A DNA stretch of 6,223 nucleotides, taken from contig JAJZSM010000097.1 in assembly GCA_021849765.1 (NCBI GenBank), positions 1 through 6,223 of the forward strand, written 5' to 3'. This stretch comes from Actinomycetes bacterium. Lineage in GTDB: Bacteria > Actinomycetota > Acidimicrobiia > Acidimicrobiales > RAAP-2. The position numbers and the translations under genes are program-made. Positions 1 through 5,352 of this stretch are shown in pieces (the first letter of the stretch is position 1; the number at the start of each line of letters is the position of its first letter). The notes under the pieces are model-generated. The model made no database searches. It was given only the letters and a program-made list of their open reading frames with translations, and was not told where the DNA came from.

Positions 1-1
1 G

Positions 2-676
2 ACGTACAAGAACGGGACGCCCGCGCTTAAGGACATCTCGCTCGACATCGCGAAGGGCGAGTTCGTCTTTCTCGTTGGCGCGTCGGGTTCTGGCAAGACG
101 ACGTTCCTTCGCCTGTTGCTGCGCGAGGAGCTGCCCGACCGCGGGCGCATCCTCGAGGCGGGTCGCGATATCAGCGAACTGTCCAAGTGGCGGGTACCGT
201 ACCTGCGTCGGAACATCGGCTGTGTCTTCCAGGACTTCCGGCTCCTGCCGAACAAGTCGGTCTTTGAGAACGTCGCCTTCGCCCTTGAGGTGATCGGGCG
301 GCCGCGCTCGACCATCGAGTCCCAGGTACCCCAGATTCTTGATCTCGTGGGCCTCTCCGACAAGGCTAAGAACCTTCCGAACGAACTCTCGGGCGGCGAG
401 CAGCAGCGCGTGGCGGTGGCGCGAGCCTTCGTCAACCGTCCGCTGATCCTGCTCGCCGACGAGCCGACGGGCAACCTCGACCCCACGAACTCTGAGTCCA
501 TCATGGCGCTGCTCGAGCGAATCAACCGGACCGGGACGACCGTGGTGATGGCGACCCACGACAAGGCGCTAGTCGACCGGATGCGTCGACGCGTCATCGA
601 GCTCGACCACGGCGAGATGGTCCGAGACCAGGTCCGTGGCGTCTACGGCATTGACGAGCCGATGGAGATCCGCTGA
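2..676 (+). CDS. ftsE: Cell division ATP-binding protein FtsE (5' end cut by window)
   Basis: FtsE is the cytoplasmic ABC-type ATPase that pairs with membrane protein FtsX at the division site. ATP hydrolysis is thought to be passed through FtsX to cell-wall hydrolases outside the membrane rather than to drive transport. The visible part is 224 residues, numbered here from the codon at position 2. It has a Walker [10 protein letters not shown] at residues 26-34, Q-loop Gln77 in CVFQDF, ABC signature LSGGEQQRV at 129-137, Walker B ending in Asp153-Glu154 ([11 protein letters not shown]), and H-loop His186 in MATHD. The family is about 220-230 residues long, and the fragment opens at the YKNG segment normally found about ten residues in, so only a few N-terminal residues are missing. 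The C-terminal [10 protein letters not shown] tail is typical of actinobacterial FtsE. The stop codon overlaps the ftsX start by one base, indicating one operon. The family call is very secure. Confidence 0.97.
   Translation, partial: TYKNGTPALKDISLDIAKGEFVFLVGASGSGKTTFLRLLLREELPDRGRILEAGRDISELSKWRVPYLRRNIGCVFQDFRLLPNKSVFENVAFALEVIGRPRSTIESQVPQILDLVGLSDKAKNLPNELSGGEQQRVAVARAFVNRPLILLADEPTGNLDPTNSESIMALLERINRTGTTVVMATHDKALVDRMRRRVIELDHGEMVRDQVRGVYGIDEPMEIR
664..667 (+). promoter_or_regulatory. Ribosome-binding site for ftsX, inside the end of ftsE
   Basis: A GGAG core lies eight bases before the ATG at 676, within the last codons of ftsE. It supports the ATG as the true ftsX start and fits re-initiation or coupled translation at the TGATG junction. 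It is the clearest Shine-Dalgarno-like site in the window. By contrast, the starts of dxs, tldD and msrB have none worth naming. Confidence 0.6.
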
Positions 677-1530
677 TGCGTGTCTACCTTCGATACGCGG
701 TGAAAGAGACGCTGGCCAATTTGTGGCGCAACCGGATGATGACCATCGCCGCGGTGCTGACTGTTGCGGTGTCGCTGTCCCTGGTGGGAGCGGCGTTATT
801 ACTCAAGCAGAGCGCTGCGCAGGCCTCCGCCCAGTGGCAGCAGGGTACCCGGGTCACCGTCTGGATGCAGCCCAACGCCTCGTCGAGTGAGCTCGCCAAC
901 GTGAAGACTCAACTCGCGACGCTGCCCATCGTGAAGGACTGCGTCTTCAACTCCCAGGCGCAGGACTATCAGGAAGCCAAGCGGATCCTGCCCCAGTCCG
1001 AGTGGTCGGTGCTTTCGGTCTCGGACGTGCCCTCGTCGTTTCGATGCGTGCCGACCGTGCCGTCGGACGCCTTCGTCGTGATGTCGACCTTCAAGAACGA
1101 GCCGGGCGTCTACAACGTCACGGCGCCCGAGCAGCAGATCCGCCAGATGAACAGTGCCATCCGGATCTTGCAGATCGTGTTCCTGGCGCTCGCCGGGGTC
1201 CTCCTGCTCTCGGCGACGGTACTGATCCTCAACACGATCCGCATGGCCATCTTCGCCCGACGCCGCGAGGTGTCGGTGATGAAGCTCGTCGGTGCCACGA
1301 ACTGGTTCATCCGCATCCCCTACATCACCGAAGGTTTCATCCAGGGGCTGCTCGGATCACTGGTCGCCGTGCTCGCCGTGACGGCGTTGCACACCTGGTA
1401 CCCGCTGCACAACGAGTTCCAGCTCGACACGACCGCGCTCTTAGGTACGAACCTCGTGGTGCTCGTCGTGGGCGTGGTGATCGGCTCGGTCGGCTCGGCG
1501 CTCGCGATCCGACGGTTCTTGGATGTCTAG
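676..1530 (+). CDS. ftsX: Cell division protein FtsX, membrane subunit of FtsEX
   Basis: FtsX is the integral membrane partner of FtsE. In characterised actinobacteria and firmicutes its extracellular domain contacts and activates peptidoglycan hydrolases during division. The 284-residue protein has the family layout. A basic cytoplasmic N-terminus is followed by membrane segment 1 at about 22-44, an extracellular domain at about 45-162, and segments 2, 3 and 4 at about 163-186, 214-240 and 255-278. The conserved cytoplasmic stretch after segment 2 is present (NTIRMAIFARRREVSVMKLVGATNWFIR, spanning about 186-213), as is the PSSFR motif near 119-123 in the extracellular domain. The length is slightly below the roughly 300 residues usual in actinobacteria. 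Cys89 and Cys124, its only cysteines, both lie in the extracellular domain and could form a disulfide. The ATG overlaps the ftsE stop codon by one base. The gene ends four bases from the end of the oppositely oriented msrB. Confidence 0.96.
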   Translation: MRVYLRYAVKETLANLWRNRMMTIAAVLTVAVSLSLVGAALLLKQSAAQASAQWQQGTRVTVWMQPNASSSELANVKTQLATLPIVKDCVFNSQAQDYQEAKRILPQSEWSVLSVSDVPSSFRCVPTVPSDAFVVMSTFKNEPGVYNVTAPEQQIRQMNSAIRILQIVFLALAGVLLLSATVLILNTIRMAIFARRREVSVMKLVGATNWFIRIPYITEGFIQGLLGSLVAVLAVTALHTWYPLHNEFQLDTTALLGTNLVVLVVGVVIGSVGSALAIRRFLDV

Positions 1531-1534
1531 CCGG

Positions 1535-1930
1535 TCACTCGTCGGCGTCGAAGTCGATGGCGAGTGAGTTGACGCAGTAGCGCAGGCCGGTGGCGGTCGG
1601 CCCGTCGTCGAAGACGTGGCCGAGGTGTCCGCCGCACGCGGCGCAGAGGATCTCGGTGCGCACTCGACCGAGCGAGTGGTCGGGCCGCTCCACGATGGTT
1701 CCCGGCTCGCACGCGTCGAAACTCGGCCAGCCGCAGTGTGAGTCGAACTTCTGGTCCGAGGTGAAGAGCTTCTGGCCACAGCCCCCGCAGGTGAAGACGC
1801 CGGCGTCATCGACGTCGAGCAGCGACCCGGTGAAGGGTGGCTCGGTCGCGGCTTCGCGCAGCACGGCGAAGCGCTCGGGGTCTAGCAGGGCTCGCCATTC
1901 AGCGTCGGTACGATTCACGAGATACGACAT
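1535..1930 (-). CDS. msrB: Peptide-methionine (R)-S-oxide reductase MsrB
   Basis: MsrB reduces the R form of methionine sulfoxide, free or in proteins, back to methionine, with thioredoxin usually restoring the enzyme. This is a stand-alone, 131-residue, presumably cytoplasmic form without an MsrA domain or a signal peptide. Two CxxC pairs, Cys48/Cys51 and Cys96/Cys99, are the structural zinc ligands of the zinc-containing class. The CGWPSF motif begins at Cys66, and HLGHVFDDGP is at 102-111. The catalytic cysteine is Cys119 in RYCVNS. Cys66 sits where many two-cysteine MsrB enzymes carry the resolving cysteine, so an intramolecular disulfide with Cys119 is likely. The gene follows dxs by 33 bases on the same strand and may be read through from it, although a possible promoter of its own lies just before the ATG. 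No good ribosome-binding site precedes the start. The N-terminus, with TDAEWRALLDPERFAVLREAATEPPFTG, matches the family well, so the start is well placed. Confidence 0.96.
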   Translation of the reverse strand: MSYLVNRTDAEWRALLDPERFAVLREAATEPPFTGSLLDVDDAGVFTCGGCGQKLFTSDQKFDSHCGWPSFDACEPGTIVERPDHSLGRVRTEILCAACGGHLGHVFDDGPTATGLRYCVNSLAIDFDADE

Positions 1931-1937
1931 GAGTCTC

Positions 1938-1943
1938 AGGGTA
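1938..1943 (-). promoter_or_regulatory. Possible -10 hexamer of a leaderless msrB promoter
   Basis: Read on the minus strand, TACCCT ends seven bases before the msrB ATG. It fits the actinobacterial TANNNT -10 pattern and would start transcription at or one base before the ATG. No convincing -35 element is visible: the bases expected there overlap the dxs stop codon. The absence of a Shine-Dalgarno sequence before msrB makes a leaderless transcript attractive. Read-through from dxs is equally possible and the two are not exclusive. Confidence 0.35.
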
Positions 1944-1963
1944 CCGGGGCGCCGTTATGACGG

Positions 1964-3889
1964 TTACAGGTAGGTCGAGTGCGGCGCTTCGGGCAGCCGT
2001 CGGGGAAACTCGGGTTGGTCCTCGAGCATCCGCGTGAAGGCGCCCGCGAGCCCCGTCGGGTCAAGCCCGAGCTCCTCGAGTAGCAGGTCGGGGCGGTGGT
2101 GTTCGAGGAACGCGCGCGGCACTCCAAGGATCCTCGTGGTTGGAAAGGCGAGTCCGAGCTCTTGAGCCCGGTCACGGATTGCCGAGACCATCAAGGTGCC
2201 GGCGCCACCGTGGCGGGTCCCATCTTCGACGGTGATGATGCGTCGATGGGAGAGCGCATCGTCGATCATCGAGCGGTCCGGCGGCAGAACGCGCACGTCG
2301 TAGAGGGTCACTCGACCGCTGTTCGCTCCCATCGCCCGGATCGCCGACCACGCGTTGGGCGCCATCTTGCCGACGGCGAGCACGCAGAGCGAGCCGTCAC
2401 CTCGCAGGACCTCGCGCGCGTTGAGTCCTTCGCCGATCGCGCCGTCGAAGGGTTGCGGCAGGGTCTTGGGGAAGCGCACGGCCGTGGGCGTCTTCATCGA
2501 GAGGGCGGTCGCGAGCATGCCGGCAATCTCCTCGCCACTCGAGGGCGCGAAGATCGTCACGTTGGGTATGGCCAGGCACAGGGCGATGTCGAGCAGCCCA
2601 TGGTGACTCGGGCCGTCGTCGCCGGTGACCCCGGCGCGGTCGAAGACGAACACGACGGGCAGGTTCAACAGACCGACGTCGAGGTGGGCCTGGTCGAAGG
2701 CTCGACTGAAGAACGTCGAGTACACCGCGACCACGGGCTTGAGCCCGCCCATCGCCATGCCGGCGGCGGCGGTGACCGCGTGCTGCTCGGCGATCCCGAC
2801 GTCGAAGAACCGCTGCGGGAACCGTTCCTGGAACTGCATGAGGCCGGTCGGGCCGGCCATGGCCGCGGTGATGGCGACGATGCGGTCGTCGACGCCCGCG
2901 AGGGTCACTAAGGCGTTGCTGAAGGCTTCGGTGAAAGACTGCGGCGGCACTTCCTCGTCGTTCAACCGCGGCGGCAATTTGAAGTCGTGCATCCGCAGGT
3001 CGTCGGAGACCGCCGGCTCGTAACCGCGGCCCTTCTGAGTCATCACGTGCACGAGGATCGGTCCGTCCCAGGTCGCGGCGCTGCGAATCGTCGCCTCCAG
3101 GGCTTCGAGGTTGTGTCCGTCGACGGGTCCGACGTAGCGGACGCCCAGATTCTCGAAGAACGTGTGGGGCGTGACAATCTCGCGCACGACCGACGTGAAG
3201 CCATCGATCCCGCGGTAGGCGGCCTTGCCGAACCACGGCAGGTGAGGGACCAGCCGGCGCAAGCGGTCACGCATCGTCAGGTAGGTCCGGTTGAGGCGCA
3301 GATTGGTCAGGGATTCGGACAGCTTCGATATCGTCGGGGCGTAACTGCGACCGTTGTCGTTGAAGATGATGACGACGCGCTGATTCGAGTGGCCCAGGTT
3401 GTTGAGCGCCTCGTAGGCCATACCACCAGTCAGAGAACCGTCGCCGACGACCGCCACGACGTGGCGCGTGCCACCGTGGCCCACGAGCTCCTTACGTTGC
3501 TCCAAGGCCACCGACAGCCCGTGCGCATAAGACAAGGCCGTGGACGCGTGGGATGACTCGATCCAGTCGTGCGGGCTCTCGGATCGGTTGGGGTAGCCAG
3601 AAAGTCCACCGCGCTGGCGCAGATGCTTGAAGCCGTAACGACGGCCCGTCAGCAACTTGTGCACGTAGGCCTGGTGGCCGGTGTCCCAGAGCAGGATGTC
3701 ATTGGGCGAGTCGAAGACTCGGTGAAGCGCGATCGTCAACTCCACGACCCCGAGGTTCGAACCCAGGTGTCCGCCCGTGGTGGTCACCGTTTCGATGATG
3801 AAGTTTCGGATCTCGCCGCTCAACTCGTACAACTCGTCATAGGAGAGACCCTTCAGATCGTCGGGGCTCTCGATCGACGGAAGAATCAC
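1964..3889 (-). CDS. dxs: 1-deoxy-D-xylulose-5-phosphate synthase
   Basis: Dxs condenses pyruvate with glyceraldehyde 3-phosphate, using thiamine diphosphate and Mg2+, to give 1-deoxy-D-xylulose 5-phosphate. This is the first and often flux-controlling step of the MEP isoprenoid pathway and also feeds thiamine and pyridoxal synthesis in many bacteria. The 641-residue protein is full length (family about 620-650). It has TGGHLGSNLG with His41, the cofactor-binding motif from GDG (149-151) to NDN (177-179), the catalytic glutamate Glu368 in VGIAEQH, Tyr390 and Arg396 in the VYSTFFSRAFDQ segment, DRAGVTGDDGPSHHG from Asp417 with the His429-His430 pair, and Arg472 in VRFPK, where phosphate is bound in homologues. 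The usual glycine after that lysine is threonine here, a minor change. The GTG start is chosen because the protein then opens with ILPSIESPDDLKGLS, matching the family N-terminus. No ribosome-binding site is evident, and a -10 hexamer lies immediately upstream. msrB follows after 33 bases; tldD is divergent. Confidence 0.97.
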   Translation of the reverse strand: MILPSIESPDDLKGLSYDELYELSGEIRNFIIETVTTTGGHLGSNLGVVELTIALHRVFDSPNDILLWDTGHQAYVHKLLTGRRYGFKHLRQRGGLSGYPNRSESPHDWIESSHASTALSYAHGLSVALEQRKELVGHGGTRHVVAVVGDGSLTGGMAYEALNNLGHSNQRVVIIFNDNGRSYAPTISKLSESLTNLRLNRTYLTMRDRLRRLVPHLPWFGKAAYRGIDGFTSVVREIVTPHTFFENLGVRYVGPVDGHNLEALEATIRSAATWDGPILVHVMTQKGRGYEPAVSDDLRMHDFKLPPRLNDEEVPPQSFTEAFSNALVTLAGVDDRIVAITAAMAGPTGLMQFQERFPQRFFDVGIAEQHAVTAAAGMAMGGLKPVVAVYSTFFSRAFDQAHLDVGLLNLPVVFVFDRAGVTGDDGPSHHGLLDIALCLAIPNVTIFAPSSGEEIAGMLATALSMKTPTAVRFPKTLPQPFDGAIGEGLNAREVLRGDGSLCVLAVGKMAPNAWSAIRAMGANSGRVTLYDVRVLPPDRSMIDDALSHRRIITVEDGTRHGGAGTLMVSAIRDRAQELGLAFPTTRILGVPRAFLEHHRPDLLLEELGLDPTGLAGAFTRMLEDQPEFPRRLPEAPHSTYL

Positions 3890-3895
3890 CCAGTC

Positions 3896-3901
3896 AGCCT
3901 A
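3896..3901 (-). promoter_or_regulatory. -10 hexamer of a predicted leaderless dxs promoter
   Basis: On the minus strand this reads TAGGCT and occupies -12 to -7 relative to the G of the dxs GTG. That is the spacing expected if transcription begins on the first base of the codon, as in the leaderless genes common in actinobacteria. No Shine-Dalgarno sequence is present, which agrees. The -35 region is not recognisable. Confidence 0.5.
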
Positions 3902-3911
3902 CCGGCCGGTA
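3900..3911. promoter_or_regulatory. Perfect 12-base palindrome, possible operator
   Basis: TACCGGCCGGTA equals its own reverse complement. It lies at -22 to -11 from the predicted dxs start point, overlapping the upstream edge of the dxs -10 hexamer by two bases and filling part of the spacer. It is also just upstream of the expected tldD -35. A dimeric regulator bound here could block dxs and influence tldD. It is short, has no loop and is not followed by a T-run, so it is not a terminator. Chance occurrence in GC-rich DNA remains possible, and no regulator can be named. Confidence 0.35.
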
Positions 3912-3939
3912 CGTCTCTAAAACCGATCGACGAGCCCGA

Positions 3940-3945
3940 TACGCT
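3940..3945 (+). promoter_or_regulatory. -10 hexamer of a predicted leaderless tldD promoter
   Basis: TACGCT occupies -12 to -7 relative to the G of the tldD GTG, the same placement as the dxs hexamer on the other strand. There is no purine-rich ribosome-binding site before the GTG, so translation of a leaderless transcript is the simplest reading. A weak -35 candidate, TCTAAA at 3916-3921, lies 18 bases upstream. Confidence 0.5.
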
Positions 3946-3951
3946 GGCGCG

Positions 3952-5352
3952 GTGAGTGATGACCTGGTCGCCGGCGACGTGATTGAGCGGGTACTGGACG
4001 CGGCGCGGCGTCGCGGTGGTGACTTCGCCGAACTATTCGTCGAGGACCGCACCTCGCGGTCGGCGGTCTTGGACCAGCGGCGCGTCGAGACCCTCGCGTC
4101 GGGCCACGAGCGAGGTGCGGGAATCCGCGTCGTCGCCGGGGCCACGACAGGTTTTGCCCATACATCTGATCTCAGCGAGGCTGGACTGCTGGCGGCCGCC
4201 GAGGCTGCCGCGACCGCGGCGCGCGGGGGTAACGGTCGCGTCCGATCTGTCTCGCTCGCAACGGCCCAGCGCCACGCCACGCACTACGACCAGTCGCCGG
4301 TGAGCGTGGACAAGGGCCGCACCGTCGAACAGTTGCGCCGGGCCGACGACGTGGCTCGAAGTGAGAGCGGATCGATCACCCAGGTGCAGGTCAGTGCAGG
4401 CGGGTCGACACGACGCTTGTTGATCGCTAATTCCGATGGCCTCGTGGCCTCTGACGAGCAGGTTCGTACGAGGTTCACAGTCGCCTGTGTCGCCGAGGGC
4501 GACAGTGGCCTGCAGACGGTGTATCGACCATACGGCGTGACGGCCGGCTACGAACGGCTCACCGACGACCTCATCGATGAGGCAGCGCGCGCTGCCGCTG
4601 GCCAGGCGATCACCAAGCTGGCGGCCCGCCCGGCGCCCTCGGGTGACTTACGCGTCGTGCTCGCAGGTGGTTCGGGGGGCATCCTCTTTCACGAGGCCTG
4701 CGGTCACGGCCTCGAGGCCGACGCGATCGCGAAGGAGGCGTCGGTGTACGCCGGGCGACGCGGTGAGCGCGTCGCCAGCCCGTTGGTGACCCTCGTTGAC
4801 GACGGGTCGGTTACGGGCGAATGGGGTTACGTCGGGGTCGACGACGAGGGACACCCCGGCGCGCGCACGGTACTCATCGAGAACGGAGTGCTCACCGACT
4901 ACATGTGGGATCACCTGCGAGCCAGGTCGGCCGGAAGAGGCGGCTCGGGCAACGGGCGCCGCCAGGGCTATCAGTACCTCCCGATGGTGCGGATGACCAA
5001 TACGTTCTTGCTCGCCGGGGACTCCGACGCCGACGAGATCGTCGCCCAGACGCCCTACGGCATCTACGTGGCCCAGCTCGGCGGCGGTCAGGTCAATACC
5101 GCCACCGGCGACTTCGTCTTCGGGATGACGTCAGCATTCCTCATCGAAGGCGGTCGGATCACGGCGCCCCTACGCGACTGCAACCTGATCGGGAACGGAC
5201 CAGCGATCCTCCAGCGAGTGGACGCGGTCGCCGGAGATTTCGCCATGGGTGGTCCGGGCACCTGCGGCAAGGACGGTCAGCAGGTGCCCGTGGGGACCGG
5301 ACAGCCCACATTGCGACTGAGCGCGGTCACCGTCGGGGGCACGGCGTCGTGA
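3952..5352 (+). CDS. tldD: Metalloprotease TldD, catalytic subunit of TldD/TldE
   Basis: TldD is the catalytic half of the cytoplasmic TldD/TldE zinc protease. In enterobacteria this degrades unfolded peptides, removes the leader of microcin B17 and acts on the CcdA antitoxin. The 466-residue protein is close to the E. coli length of about 480. An N-terminal domain (about 1-210) opens with the family pattern DFAELFVEDRTSRSAVLDQRRVETL and GAGIRVVAGATTGFAHT. The C-terminal catalytic domain carries the HExxxH zinc motif as HEACGH (His247, Glu248, His252), ASPLVTLVDDGS downstream, and the third zinc ligand Cys438 in GPGTCGKDGQ. All expected catalytic residues are therefore present. The GTG start matches the family N-terminus, lacks a ribosome-binding site, and has a -10 hexamer 6 bases upstream, suggesting a leaderless transcript. 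tldE begins inside the last codons of this gene, so the two subunits are probably made together. The natural substrate in this organism is unknown; no precursor peptide gene is seen in the window. Confidence 0.95.
   Translation: MSDDLVAGDVIERVLDAARRRGGDFAELFVEDRTSRSAVLDQRRVETLASGHERGAGIRVVAGATTGFAHTSDLSEAGLLAAAEAAATAARGGNGRVRSVSLATAQRHATHYDQSPVSVDKGRTVEQLRRADDVARSESGSITQVQVSAGGSTRRLLIANSDGLVASDEQVRTRFTVACVAEGDSGLQTVYRPYGVTAGYERLTDDLIDEAARAAAGQAITKLAARPAPSGDLRVVLAGGSGGILFHEACGHGLEADAIAKEASVYAGRRGERVASPLVTLVDDGSVTGEWGYVGVDDEGHPGARTVLIENGVLTDYMWDHLRARSAGRGGSGNGRRQGYQYLPMVRMTNTFLLAGDSDADEIVAQTPYGIYVAQLGGGQVNTATGDFVFGMTSAFLIEGGRITAPLRDCNLIGNGPAILQRVDAVAGDFAMGGPGTCGKDGQQVPVGTGQPTLRLSAVTVGGTAS

Larger units (their letters stand above)
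3890..3951. promoter_or_regulatory. Divergent dxs/tldD promoter region
   Basis: This 62-base gap between two GTG starts is the only real non-coding stretch in the window. It carries a candidate -10 hexamer for each gene at mirror-image positions and a 12-base palindrome. The patch around 3916-3924, where the -35 elements of both promoters should fall, includes a short A-run (TCTAAAACC). Neither -35 resembles TTGACA closely. Because the two predicted start points are only 63 bases apart, the two polymerase footprints would overlap, so initiation in one direction may hinder the other. That last point is inference from geometry. Confidence 0.65.

Noticed and set aside
1531..1534. Possible bidirectional terminator at the ftsX/msrB junction.
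   Set aside because: The gap is four bases, and I found no strong inverted repeat in the flanking codons.
1002..1580. Plus-strand open frame of 192 codons overlapping ftsX and running into msrB.
   Set aside because: It is an out-of-frame reading of ftsX with an arginine- and histidine-rich, low-information product. The ftsX frame explains the DNA fully.
2096..2911. Long open frame of 271 codons on the plus strand opposite dxs.
   Set aside because: It is antisense to well-conserved dxs codons. Its translation is rich in R, G, H, E and D with no recognisable fold, as expected from the complement of a GC-rich gene.
2397..3236. Minus-strand open frame of 279 codons within dxs in another frame.
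   Set aside because: It is an extremely arginine-rich out-of-frame reading of dxs. The true frame carries all the synthase motifs.
2987..3556. Second plus-strand open frame of 189 codons opposite dxs.
   Set aside because: It has the same shadow character, with no family resemblance and no promoter or ribosome-binding site.
3900..3911. The palindrome read as a rho-independent terminator.
   Set aside because: It has no loop, is not followed by a T-run on either strand, and lies between two divergent starts where a terminator has no use.
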